Source: Formosa undariae (GTDB lineage: Bacteria > Bacteroidota > Bacteroidia > Flavobacteriales > Flavobacteriaceae). From it: a stretch of 64,000 nucleotides of DNA. The position numbers and the translations under genes were made by a program. Position 1 is the stretch's first letter. The number at the start of each line of letters is the position of its first letter. Below are positions 17,620 through 27,197 of this stretch, in pieces. Under the pieces are notes generated by a model. It was not told the origin of the DNA. It searched no databases and was given only the letters and a program-made list of their open reading frames with translations. The stretch is from the NCBI RefSeq assembly GCF_042427615.1, contig NZ_JBHMEZ010000003.1, positions 620,001-684,000 of the forward strand, written 5' to 3'.

Positions 17620-18993
17620 TTACTTAGCCAACTCTATTTTAACAACAGAAACAGTTGCATCTGGTGCTAATTGAGGCACATCAATTAATAGTTCACGAGA
17701 TGTTCCAAGTGCATTTAATTCTGTCTTTGGATCTGTTAATAATGTTGCTCTTTTCACCTTGATATCTTTATTTAATTTTAAAAGACCATCTTCTGGCCAA
17801 TCGAAAACATGAGCATAAATCACACCATCTTTTTGAGTGTAACGTCCCCATTTTGGTTTTTCGTAAGGACTTGCAGAAGCACCATAAACTGCTTCTCCGT
17901 TTTTCTTAGTCCATTGCCCCATAGCTTCTAAACGACGAATACTTTCTGCAGGAAATCTACCGAAACCATCAGGTCCGATGTTTAATAAAAAGTTTCCTCC
18001 TTTAGATACGATATCGACTAATTTTTCAATTAAATCTTCACTACTTTTCCAGTTAACATCCGAAGGTTTGTACCCCCAAGTTCCATTCATAGTCATACAC
18101 GCTTCCCAGTCTGTATCGATTCCTGTATCAGGAATTTCTTGTTCAGGTGTACCGAAATCTCCAGCAAATTCTCCTGGTTGGTTATTCATACCATCCATTC
18201 CAGTTCGTCCTTTATCAACTCTGTTATTCACAATAGTATTTGGTTGAATATCACGAATGTATTTATAAAGGTCTTTACCCATTTCTGTAGTATAATCTGA
18301 AATCCAATCTCCATCGAACCAAACAACTCCAATATCACCGTAATTTTTTAATAATTCACCAACTTGAGGCTTCATATAATTTTCGTAATATTCTGGAAAT
18401 TCTGGATTTACAACAGATGGATCGTCATGTTGAGAAATGTTGTAGTTTGGATATAAATTACCCTGCGCTTGTGGATGATGCCAGTCTACGATAGAATAAT
18501 ATAAACAAAATTTAATATCTTGTTTTTTACAAGCTTCGGCTAGTTCTTTTACGATATCACGCTTAAACGGCGCAGTGTCCATAACATCGTAATCTGACAC
18601 TTTAGAATCCCATAACGCAAATCCTTCATGGTGCTTAGATGTTAGTACAATATACTTCATCCCTGCATTTTTCGCCATGGTTACCCATGCATCGGCATCA
18701 AATAACTGCGGATCGAACATTTCAGGATACTTTTCGTAATCTTCAATAGTATAATCTAACTTATCCATGGCCCATTCTGCACCACCTCCAGCTATTTTTG
18801 TTCCGCGTTCTCCTCCAATAATAGAGTAAGCTCCCCAGTGAATAAACATTCCGAATTTAGAGTCTCTCCACCATTCCATACGCTCGTCGTCCGACAATTT
18901 CTTCTTCGAGCTTGCTTGTGCCAAAACTGGTCCCATGTTTAACATGACGATTACCACTAGTAAACACATGTTCCTTAACGTTTTCATTTTCAT
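17620..18993 (-). CDS. GH29 alpha-L-fucosidase, secreted
   Basis: The 457-aa product has a signal peptide ending at VLAQ. GH29 landmarks are FGMFIHWGAYS (about 47-57), TSKHHEGFALWDS (about 118-130), and the nucleophile motif VVWFDGDW with Asp about 227. GGNFLLNIGPDGFG is in the third quarter, followed by a C-terminal beta-sandwich (about 365-457, KPKWGRYTQKDGVIYA). It releases alpha-linked L-fucose from non-reducing ends in the periplasm. It is the last gene of the long operon starting at 35178, 21 bases after GH141. Its C-terminal domain recurs as the N-terminal part of the SGNH esterase downstream, linking the two functions. Activity on sulfated fucose would require prior desulfation by neighbours. 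Confidence 0.94.
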   Translation of the reverse strand: MKMKTLRNMCLLVVIVMLNMGPVLAQASSKKKLSDDERMEWWRDSKFGMFIHWGAYSIIGGERGTKIAGGGAEWAMDKLDYTIEDYEKYPEMFDPQLFDADAWVTMAKNAGMKYIVLTSKHHEGFALWDSKVSDYDVMDTAPFKRDIVKELAEACKKQDIKFCLYYSIVDWHHPQAQGNLYPNYNISQHDDPSVVNPEFPEYYENYMKPQVGELLKNYGDIGVVWFDGDWISDYTTEMGKDLYKYIRDIQPNTIVNNRVDKGRTGMDGMNNQPGEFAGDFGTPEQEIPDTGIDTDWEACMTMNGTWGYKPSDVNWKSSEDLIEKLVDIVSKGGNFLLNIGPDGFGRFPAESIRRLEAMGQWTKKNGEAVYGASASPYEKPKWGRYTQKDGVIYAHVFDWPEDGLLKLNKDIKVKRATLLTDPKTELNALGTSRELLIDVPQLAPDATVSVVKIELAK

Positions 18994-19014
18994 TTCTTTT
19001 TTATTTTAAGTTAA

Positions 19015-21378
19015 TTAATTTGTTTTTATTTTAATTGTCTTTTCAGACTGGTTTCTCATAATTACAAGATCCATTTCATCTGTAGTATTCTCTACATTTA
19101 TTTTAAAAAAATCTTGAATAGTTTTCACTGGCTTCCCATCTGCTTGAAGAATAACATCACCCTTTTTAATACCGTTATCTTGAGCTGCTGGACTGTTTTT
19201 CCAAACACTTAAAATGATAACACCTTCTGCTGAATTTAATCCGTAAGCCGATTGTTCTTGCGGAGATTCTACACTTTTAATATTGTTACGTAACCAAGCT
19301 ACAACAGGACTACTTTCCTTTTCTGATGGATCTTTCAAGATAGGAATTTCCGGCGTTTTGGCTAACGTTTTAAAGCTTTCTTTTTGCACTCCAAACTGAT
19401 CCATTGGGAAATTCTTGAAGCCAATTTTTAATGCTGGTGAATCTTCTTGAACACTAAAATCTAAATTTGCAGGATCTTTAAATTTAGGATCTCCATAAGT
19501 ACTATTTAAATCTCTGTCGTAAATTTGAGATTTCATCATCGTGATTTCATTCGGAAATAAATTATAATCTAATTCTTTTCCCCACCCTTGTAGACCAACA
19601 TCTTGGTAAGCATCTGCTACGATATTATGTTTAAACACATCTTGGCTGTTTGCAAACCACACATGCGGATGTAGCGAGTTATTAACCATGATATTGTTTT
19701 CGGCTACACGATTAAATCCTTCACGTAATTTAAGTCCGTTGTTAAGCATTAAATTATTATAAATATGATAGTTTGATGAGCCGTCGTCTAAATCGATATC
19801 CCAACCATGATCGCAACGAAAACGGTTATTTCTAATGATTGTGGTTTTTACAGCATCCCAGGTATACATATCGGGATGCGCTGTGGTTAAACTATCCATA
19901 ACTTTACGTTTTGGATGCCAAAAACGATCTCGTCCCCAAGAATTAAACGACCCGTGATCGTGAGTTTCTAAAACCGTATTAAACACGTCGTTAAATTCTA
20001 AAATATGTCCACCCCAAGTTCCATCTCCGATATTTATACCGGCTCTTGGCACATCGTAAATACTATTATGTCTCACTGTAATATCCATCGCCATTGCAAT
20101 TTCGACACCTGCTGTTTGCTTTTCAATACGACCAATTCTATGGATTAAATTGTCTTCTACAACACAATCTCTAGGATATAATTCGTTTTTTGGGCCTGAA
20201 ATCGTATCCATCTCTGAAAATGAAACAAATTGCCCATAATTAAATGATGGCGAACGTACTGCCGAAGCATCTCCGACAAACGACACTGCACTTGCTCCAT
20301 TTTCGTGAATATGATTCCCTTTTACATTCAGGCCTTTATTATACTTACTTACCATAATTACGTTTCCGCCTAAATTGGTAAATTCGTTGTCTTGAACAAG
20401 ACAGTTTTCTGTCCCTTCAAAAAACAAAACGCCACCTCGGTAAATAGACCAATCGCTTCTTAGTAGTGGCTCGTACTCTTCCATAAATGTACGTTTCGTG
20501 TGTTGGAAAGTCATTCCGCTTATGGTAATATCTTTTACAAGATTCTCTAAAGTTCCAATCACTTGAATTAAATCTTTAAGTACAGCAACTTCAATTTTAG
20601 ACGTCTTTAATGTTGTTTTATCTGCAGGCCAATAATATAATTTATGTGCATCCGTATCTAAAAACCATTCTCCCGGACTATCCAATTCTTCAAATACATT
20701 TTCTACCATACGAAATTCTTCGTGTGGCTTAGAACCTCTGTTATTTTGTTGTCCGCCTTCTAGAATCGCAGTTCCATCTTCATTTACTCCTGTAATTTTA
20801 AAATGAAACCCACCCCATTTCCCACCATGCAACGCATGAAAATAAGCACCTTCTGGTTTTTTCCATGACGCAACACGTTCTTTAGAAATTGCATCGGGAG
20901 CAGAACCTTGCCAATACTGAGAAGCTTCATCGTAATTAGGATAACGCGCAAGAATTTGAGGTGTACCGTTTACAATTAACTGATCGAAATCTAAATTTTC
21001 GGCTACTGATGTCACAAATATATTCTCATTAAAAGTGTCCCAATTCAAGTCCAATACTTTCGAACCTTTTATACGCACTTGATCTGCACCAGCACCCTTG
21101 ATTGTTAATCCGTTTAAAGCAGGCGTAATATGTATAGCGTGTTCTAGATAATAATCGCCAGGAAGCACATTAATTTCGATAGCTGAATTTTTATCCTCTA
21201 CTCTCAATTTTTCAGCATGAGCAATTGCTTCTTTTAAATGCCCGAAAGGTTGTTTTTCTGTTCCATCAGCTTGTGTTGTGCCAGAATTAGACACATATAG
21301 ACTGATAATTTTTTCGTTTTTAGACGTACAAGACGACATAAAAACTGCACACATAAAAAGTAACAAAAGATTCTTCAT
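19015..21378 (-). CDS. GH141-like beta-helix glycosidase with C-terminal PDZ domain, lipoprotein
   Basis: The 787-aa product has a lipoprotein signal (CAVFMSSC). Residues about 25-690 form a parallel beta-helix enzyme. The LYVSNSGTTQADGTEKQPFG start, LARYPNYD, the inserted AYFHALHGGKWGGFHF block, and GGNVIMVSKYNKG / GDGTWGGHILEFNDVF repeats are typical of GH141, a family containing an alpha-L-fucosidase and a xylanase. Residues about 700-787 are a PDZ domain (GVIILSVWKNSPAAQDNGIKKGDVI), rarely attached to such enzymes. Adjacent to GH29, it probably acts on a fucosylated side chain. The fusion may tether the lipoprotein to a partner C-terminus. The GH141 call is by motif recognition, not alignment. 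Confidence 0.82.
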   Translation of the reverse strand: MKNLLLLFMCAVFMSSCTSKNEKIISLYVSNSGTTQADGTEKQPFGHLKEAIAHAEKLRVEDKNSAIEINVLPGDYYLEHAIHITPALNGLTIKGAGADQVRIKGSKVLDLNWDTFNENIFVTSVAENLDFDQLIVNGTPQILARYPNYDEASQYWQGSAPDAISKERVASWKKPEGAYFHALHGGKWGGFHFKITGVNEDGTAILEGGQQNNRGSKPHEEFRMVENVFEELDSPGEWFLDTDAHKLYYWPADKTTLKTSKIEVAVLKDLIQVIGTLENLVKDITISGMTFQHTKRTFMEEYEPLLRSDWSIYRGGVLFFEGTENCLVQDNEFTNLGGNVIMVSKYNKGLNVKGNHIHENGASAVSFVGDASAVRSPSFNYGQFVSFSEMDTISGPKNELYPRDCVVEDNLIHRIGRIEKQTAGVEIAMAMDITVRHNSIYDVPRAGINIGDGTWGGHILEFNDVFNTVLETHDHGSFNSWGRDRFWHPKRKVMDSLTTAHPDMYTWDAVKTTIIRNNRFRCDHGWDIDLDDGSSNYHIYNNLMLNNGLKLREGFNRVAENNIMVNNSLHPHVWFANSQDVFKHNIVADAYQDVGLQGWGKELDYNLFPNEITMMKSQIYDRDLNSTYGDPKFKDPANLDFSVQEDSPALKIGFKNFPMDQFGVQKESFKTLAKTPEIPILKDPSEKESSPVVAWLRNNIKSVESPQEQSAYGLNSAEGVIILSVWKNSPAAQDNGIKKGDVILQADGKPVKTIQDFFKINVENTTDEMDLVIMRNQSEKTIKIKTN

Positions 21379-21388
21379 AACTATATTT

Positions 21389-21664
21389 TTAAATTGTTGG
21401 TTTTCCTTTTAAGTAGCCTAGAGATTCTAAAAAAAAATCGGCTTCATAAACTGTTTCCATATAATATTTCTCACTGTCTTTTTTCTTCATTTGAGCACCT
21501 TCAGGATAGAGAAACTGTAATTTTAAAGTATCGCCTTCTACAATTTTACAGATAACCTCTTCTGGTAGCGCTGCTTGTTCAGCATTCCTCCTTTGTCCAT
21601 TTACAACTGTAGTGGAAAAGAAAAACAAACCTATTATGGCAAAATAGTTAATCATATTATCCAT
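21389..21664 (-). pseudogene. Internally deleted alpha/beta hydrolase (esterase) remnant
   Basis: The 91-aa frame still has a signal peptide (INYFAIIGLFFFSTTVVNGQ) and the start of a PUL esterase: LPEEVICKIVEGDTLKLQFLYP, comparable with VVYKTVDGKDLVMDIFYP in the intact gene at 11299-12240. It then jumps at about residue 60 to SEKYYMETVYEADFFLESLGYLKGKPTI. I recognise that as the usual C-terminus of related esterases. The HGGGW, GxSxGG, Asp and His regions (roughly 200 residues) are missing, while the reading frame is kept. I infer an in-frame internal deletion that destroyed catalysis. It is spaced 10 and 4 bases from its neighbours within the operon, so it is probably still transcribed. Confidence 0.65.
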
Positions 21665-21668
21665 TCAA

Positions 21669-24485
21669 TTAATATACGATTTCAACTTTCCTGTATGCTT
21701 TTTCTAATCTGAACTCTAATTGGTCTGGATTAGATCTATTTATTTGTCCTTGGCGCGTTGCTACTAATGTTCCATTTTCATACAACCTTAATTCTGCCGT
21801 CTTTTTTCCATTTAAAAAAGGAGCTTTGATAAGAATTGCACCACTATTTTCTATGAGATAAGTGTTCCCTGAACGCTCTATAGAAAGACTCATTGGCAAG
21901 CCTGAGGTTACAATATTCCATCCGTCTTTCTCGTATTTATACATGCCAGATAAAAACAAATAATCAATAGATTCACTAGCTTCAGTTTTTCTAGTTACCG
22001 ATACTAATCCTTTCTGATAAAAACCTTCTTTCGATATAACGTCTTCTTCTGAACTGTTCAATACAATTTTATCTGTTGTTTTTTTATCACTTAATAACAC
22101 ATCGATAATTTGAGTACTCGGATTCTCTTTTAGTGTTGAATACAACACATTTGCAATAGGATTTTCTGCTCCATCCATATACGGATTGAAAACCATAGCA
22201 AATGGATTTTCCCAAGCCGACGCATCTCTCTTGACAATTAAAGTTTGAATAGAATCTCCTATAACCTCTGCAGGTGCAGTTCCCGATCCTTTTTTAAGCA
22301 CATTCGATTTTGGAGCCAAAGCAGTATAAACACTTTGATTTGCACTTCCTTTAACCCAAATTTTCATTAAATTATCTGAAGCGCCTGTACTTTTTAAGGT
22401 GAATAAAGCCTGAACATCTTTATCTGTTGTCAGTTTCTTTTTATGAGTTAAATAATCATAAGCTTTTAAATCACCTTGCTTACTTCCAAAGTCATTCGTG
22501 TTTTTTAGATTTAGTCCTTTAGATTTTGAATCGAAAAGCGCTAGGGATTGTCCTAAATTATGATAGAAATAATCGTGTCTTTGTGTTCCTCCTTTTTGCG
22601 TTTTAGATCTGAATACATCTACGATATAACCTTTATCTGATTTTGATTTAATAAGCGCTGTAAAACGTTGTTGATCGGATTGTGTTTTAGGCTCAAAAAA
22701 TGATACTTTAGAATAGGTTAAAGCATCAAAAGTTGGTATCGTATTAACTTCCGGGAAATAATTATCTAATTTAAAAGGATGATAGCCTCGCATGGCATCA
22801 TAATCCGATTTTCCATTTACAACAACCGTATTGTGTGCAGGAAATCTTGAGTAATATTCGCGATGGTCTGTATGCCAATAACTAGAGCCTTTCCCCATAT
22901 CTAAACCTAAGACATAATTATTAGCGAACAACTCCATAGTTATTCCATTAACATGAGAATGGTTCCCAAACGATCCCGCTGTAGACACCATCATGGCGTT
23001 ATCTCCTTGTCCTAAACGTTGATTAAACATACTTACATTAGAAGCATAAAAAGTTGGTGATGTTAATTTATCTAACCCATTTGTATTAGTTGCTGTTGTT
23101 TTTAATTCATCTACATAAAAAAACAATTCAAATAAATTATTGGCACTTCTTTTATACTCGTCTTTAGCAATCATTTGATCTAACAAACCAGAGATAACTT
23201 CCTCCTTTTCGGTATTATTATATTTTCTATAATTTGCGATTAGCAATTCGAAATTTTCTGGGGGTAACGTTTTATGGTTAGAATCTCCAAAACCTACAGT
23301 ATAACCACTAGGAAATAAATATTGAAATGATGCTAACGCCGCTTTTTCTATAATAGGGAAATTAGACAATTCGTTAGTATTTGTCGTGTTATCTAAGAGT
23401 GTAAAAATGTTAAGTAAAGTCGTAATTACATGTACTGAATACGAGGCACATTCTGGCCACATCCCAGTTTCTTTATCGTAAACCAATAAAGATTCAGCAA
23501 TAGATAATTGTCTTTCTGTTGATGTATTAAAGGTATGATCTAAAAAATATTCTCTCCCTTTTCCATTTTTATAAGTCGCGTTATCGTCTAAAACAATAGC
23601 GACATATGTTAAGAAACGAGCTTGAAAAAGGTTCCAGTTATTATCTGGTATTCCGTTGGTTATAATTTGATCACCCCACTTTTGAAATACAGCAGTACTA
23701 TGATCTAAATTCACATTTTCATCTTCAAAATACGTGTATAAAAAGTCGTAAGTCGTTATTAAACTGATCAATATTTTTTCGTGAATCACCTCAAAAGTTG
23801 CCAATCCTGAAATACGCTGTTGCGTTCCATTTTCTAAATCTATTGGCGCATCGCGATAATACATCCCCTCGATATAGGTTTCATACACTGGTTTTGCAAA
23901 TTCCGCATATTTTTTATCTCCAGTAACCCAATATAAAAAGGCTGCATCTTCTACAAGTGCCATAATTTTACGATTGGCACTTTCAATGGCATGTCCAATT
24001 TTTGAAGGGTGTACCCATTCTTTTTTCTTGGTCTTTTTATCTGCTAAATAATAGCCACGCGGATCATCAAAGTAAGGTTCTATATCTTCTAACTTCGGTG
24101 CAGCATATTCTGTAGCCCAGTCGCGAGTTCCTGAAAAACGAACAGTTGGAACTGGCGCACTTCCTTCAGAATGATCAAAATTTCCTCCTTTTAAAAAGAC
24201 TTTATCATGTTTTGTTTTCCAATTCATTTGCAATCTAGAAACCAGCCACGTTGGGTCGTTTTTAACGTATTCTAAATACGGTTCTAGATTTTCAATTTTC
24301 TTATCTATTAAACTTTGCTTCCAATCCTCCTTTTTTACGCCCTCTAAAAACTCAGATTTAGATTCGTTATTCGTGTAAATTCTGGGGTGCGTCGATTTTT
24401 GAGCAACACTTACAGTAGAACTGAACAGCATAGCCAAAAACAAACCGATTAAAACTGATTTTATATTTAAGAGCCTCTTTTTCAT
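21669..24485 (-). CDS. Large heparinase II/III-superfamily protein (putative lyase), paralogue 1
   Basis: The 938-aa product has a signal peptide ending at SVAQ. The N-terminal helical toroid-like region starts HPRIYT and has DPTWLVSRLQMNWK and GSAPVPTVRFSGTRDW, shared with the paralogue upstream. The middle beta domain has GSFGNHSHVNGITMEL (His about 509 and 511), YWHTDHREYYSRFPAHNTVVVNG, and RHDYFYHNLGQ. These residues resemble the metal/His cluster of heparinase-fold lyases and dehydratases. Large enzymes of this type occur in ulvan loci (PL40-like), but assignment needs a search. It most likely performs beta-elimination on a uronic-acid-containing glycan. It lies 4 bases from both the decayed esterase and paralogue 2. 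Confidence 0.78.
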   Translation of the reverse strand: MKKRLLNIKSVLIGLFLAMLFSSTVSVAQKSTHPRIYTNNESKSEFLEGVKKEDWKQSLIDKKIENLEPYLEYVKNDPTWLVSRLQMNWKTKHDKVFLKGGNFDHSEGSAPVPTVRFSGTRDWATEYAAPKLEDIEPYFDDPRGYYLADKKTKKKEWVHPSKIGHAIESANRKIMALVEDAAFLYWVTGDKKYAEFAKPVYETYIEGMYYRDAPIDLENGTQQRISGLATFEVIHEKILISLITTYDFLYTYFEDENVNLDHSTAVFQKWGDQIITNGIPDNNWNLFQARFLTYVAIVLDDNATYKNGKGREYFLDHTFNTSTERQLSIAESLLVYDKETGMWPECASYSVHVITTLLNIFTLLDNTTNTNELSNFPIIEKAALASFQYLFPSGYTVGFGDSNHKTLPPENFELLIANYRKYNNTEKEEVISGLLDQMIAKDEYKRSANNLFELFFYVDELKTTATNTNGLDKLTSPTFYASNVSMFNQRLGQGDNAMMVSTAGSFGNHSHVNGITMELFANNYVLGLDMGKGSSYWHTDHREYYSRFPAHNTVVVNGKSDYDAMRGYHPFKLDNYFPEVNTIPTFDALTYSKVSFFEPKTQSDQQRFTALIKSKSDKGYIVDVFRSKTQKGGTQRHDYFYHNLGQSLALFDSKSKGLNLKNTNDFGSKQGDLKAYDYLTHKKKLTTDKDVQALFTLKSTGASDNLMKIWVKGSANQSVYTALAPKSNVLKKGSGTAPAEVIGDSIQTLIVKRDASAWENPFAMVFNPYMDGAENPIANVLYSTLKENPSTQIIDVLLSDKKTTDKIVLNSSEEDVISKEGFYQKGLVSVTRKTEASESIDYLFLSGMYKYEKDGWNIVTSGLPMSLSIERSGNTYLIENSGAILIKAPFLNGKKTAELRLYENGTLVATRQGQINRSNPDQLEFRLEKAYRKVEIVY

Positions 24486-24489
24486 TCTT

Positions 24490-27162
24490 CTATTTTATCT
24501 CGATATTATAGCCCGCAGGATATGTTTTTACATTTCCTTTTTTAAGCTGAATAGATACTGGTTTATCAGAAGAATAGTAATATTTACCATCCTTAAATTT
24601 TAATTCTGCCGTGACAGCATCTTTAACTGCCTCAATTTTGAATTCGCCAAACTGAATTTGAGATCCTTTGCCTAAATATAAATACTCAAATGTTCCGTCT
24701 TTTTCTGAAGCCACCCCAAAGGTTCCTTTAAATATCATCCCTTTTGTAGGCTTGAAGGCTTTATTCGAATCTATAGCACTACAGATAATTTGTGTACTGT
24801 TTTTCGATTCGATTTTCAAAGCCGCTAAATCAACAAATTGCCCCACGTTAGATATATTCTGAATTGATTTTTGTCCGGTTTCATACGATTCAAAAACAGC
24901 TACAAATGGATGATCTGCACCATTAATTTCATTTTGTCGAACAATTAACGTTGGTGTAATTTGTGGACTTTTATTGATTTGTCCTGGTGTTATATCTTCA
25001 CGTAACGTTGTTGGAGGTGCATCTACGACATAAACCTCACGATTATTTTGCCCTTGCATCCACATATTCACATGTAACTCTGGAGACACTGTATTAATGT
25101 CCCAAGTCGCATTAAAATCTGCTGTGTAATTTACCTTTCTTTGATTTTTAAAGAAACTGTAATTTTTATCATATTCAGTCCCTAAATCATTCACGGCTTT
25201 AGCATCTAAAGACTTGTGTTCTGAACTTGTTAGTCTAACTTGGTGACCTAAATTATGATGAATATAATCGTTATCATCTTGATTTGATCTGAAAACATCT
25301 AGATAATACCCAGTCGTTTCCGACGTACGAATCATAGCCACAACACGTCGTTTTTCGTCTGCTGAAACATCCGAAAAAGAGACATTTTCAGAGGTTATTT
25401 CTGTGTTATAAAAACCATCATCTGCTGTTTTAGGATCCATGGCATTTATAGTAATATCGCCTTTTTTATACCCAGGAACTATAGTATTAGATCCTGTGAT
25501 TCCGCGGTGATATCCAGCATCTGGCGACCAATACGATTCGTAAGCAGAGGCATCTGGAGCTAAAACCCAGCCTTTACCGTAAAACTGCATGGCTAATCCG
25601 TTCTCTGCTAAATGCGACTGATAGCGTCCACCATACAAGGTGAACATTAATCCGTTGTCTTCGTCGTTTCCATTTCTTAAAATCATATGTCTATGAAATT
25701 TTGAATACGCCGATCTGTGATATGGTAATTCACTCCCTGATTCCGGTAAAGCCTGATTAAAAATAATATCTTGCCAGTTGGATTTATTTCTGTCGTACTG
25801 TCCGTTTTCTATATTTTTCTTGATTACAGTAGCCATGGTTTTCGCCGTTTGGGTATCGCCTTTCCAAGTAGAATAGGTTAATAACGATTCGAAAGCCGAC
25901 ATATTAAAAGCCCCACCACGCATATCTCCAAACACCACTAAATTTCCACGTGCATCTAACCAACCTAAATTAGCCAATGCTGCTTTTTCTATAATTGGAT
26001 TTCCAGCTAATGTGTTCACACCAGATTTATACAATTGTAATCCCATTTCTAAAACCGTAGGAATCATTCCTGAGGCATATCCTGGCGATTCTGGCCATAA
26101 GCCAGTTTCTGTATTGTAATTCGCCATAATTTCTGGTAATCCTGCATAATAATCACCCGATTTTTCTGTATAAAATGGGATGTAATATTCGCGACCTTTA
26201 CCATCTTTATAGAAATCGTTAGATTCTAAAACCAACATACTCCCTATGATGTTTTTATAACGATTTACATTCCAGTTTCCTTTTTTACCACCGCGCACTA
26301 ATCCGATTTCTATAAACCGTTTAAAGACTACACTCGAGACATCGACGGTACTTTTATTAATTTCCTTTAAATGTTTATGCGGATTCGCATTTAAGTAATC
26401 GTAAAGAAAATCGTAAGTGGCTGCCATAGGTATTTGTCGGTCGTCGTGAATCACTTCATAATCGTAATACCCCATAATCCCTCCTGCTTCGTAACCGCCA
26501 GGACCTTTAGTTGACTGTTCAGGATCTAAAGGTGGATTCATATAATACGTTCCTAAGACCCAGGTCCAATATATATCTGCAGAAAATTTAGCGTATTTCT
26601 CATCCTGCGTCATATAATACGCGAAAGCTGATTTTTCTGCCAATTTTAAAATTTCCATATTATTGGCACGAATCATATGTCCGGTCTCTTTGTACGGAAT
26701 TAAAACAGGTGATTTATCGGCTTTAGAACGACTAATGCCTAACATATCCCCAGATTCGCTATACGGAATTCTATCTTCTAAAGCCACGTTCACATAATCG
26801 TTCCATTTACGCATACCCGGTAAACGTACCGTTGGAATAGGTGCATTTCCTTCACCATAATCCCAATCTTGTCCTTTTATATAACATTGTGTAAAATGCT
26901 CTCCATCTTTCCAATACATAGCCAATCGCGATACTATCCATTCTGGATCTGTTGAGTGACGATCTACATATGGCGCAATCTCTTCAACTAGTGTATTAAA
27001 CGACGCTTTTGCCCAATCTTCTGTTTCTATTTTCTGCTTTAAAGCGGCTCTATCACTAGTTTTCGCAAACAAACGAGGGTGCTCTGCCGTTTGTTGCGCC
27101 CAACTTCCTAATACGGATAGAACGAGTACGATTGTTAAAGCTATTGATTTGGAAAAATTCAT
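24490..27162 (-). CDS. Large heparinase II/III-superfamily protein, paralogue 2 with altered motif
   Basis: The 890-aa product has a signal peptide ending at SWAQ. It follows the same plan as the 938-aa neighbour: HPRLFA, DPEWIVSRLAMYWK, NAPIPTVRLPGMRKW, ATYDFLYDYL, NPIIEKAALANLGW, and a C-terminal beta domain with IHHNLGHQVRL. At the position of the paralogue's NHSHVNG it has SHLAENG (about 516-522), keeping only one His. The adjacent YWHTDHREYYSR block becomes YWSPDAGYHRG. The two were probably produced by tandem duplication. Either the substrate is different or paralogue 2 uses different catalytic residues. A non-lyase dehydratase or a binding role are alternatives. The genes are 4 bases apart and co-transcribed. 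Confidence 0.77.
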   Translation of the reverse strand: MNFSKSIALTIVLVLSVLGSWAQQTAEHPRLFAKTSDRAALKQKIETEDWAKASFNTLVEEIAPYVDRHSTDPEWIVSRLAMYWKDGEHFTQCYIKGQDWDYGEGNAPIPTVRLPGMRKWNDYVNVALEDRIPYSESGDMLGISRSKADKSPVLIPYKETGHMIRANNMEILKLAEKSAFAYYMTQDEKYAKFSADIYWTWVLGTYYMNPPLDPEQSTKGPGGYEAGGIMGYYDYEVIHDDRQIPMAATYDFLYDYLNANPHKHLKEINKSTVDVSSVVFKRFIEIGLVRGGKKGNWNVNRYKNIIGSMLVLESNDFYKDGKGREYYIPFYTEKSGDYYAGLPEIMANYNTETGLWPESPGYASGMIPTVLEMGLQLYKSGVNTLAGNPIIEKAALANLGWLDARGNLVVFGDMRGGAFNMSAFESLLTYSTWKGDTQTAKTMATVIKKNIENGQYDRNKSNWQDIIFNQALPESGSELPYHRSAYSKFHRHMILRNGNDEDNGLMFTLYGGRYQSHLAENGLAMQFYGKGWVLAPDASAYESYWSPDAGYHRGITGSNTIVPGYKKGDITINAMDPKTADDGFYNTEITSENVSFSDVSADEKRRVVAMIRTSETTGYYLDVFRSNQDDNDYIHHNLGHQVRLTSSEHKSLDAKAVNDLGTEYDKNYSFFKNQRKVNYTADFNATWDINTVSPELHVNMWMQGQNNREVYVVDAPPTTLREDITPGQINKSPQITPTLIVRQNEINGADHPFVAVFESYETGQKSIQNISNVGQFVDLAALKIESKNSTQIICSAIDSNKAFKPTKGMIFKGTFGVASEKDGTFEYLYLGKGSQIQFGEFKIEAVKDAVTAELKFKDGKYYYSSDKPVSIQLKKGNVKTYPAGYNIEIK

Positions 27163-27197
27163 GTAATGCGTTTTTATGCTTTTAAAAAAAATCAGTT

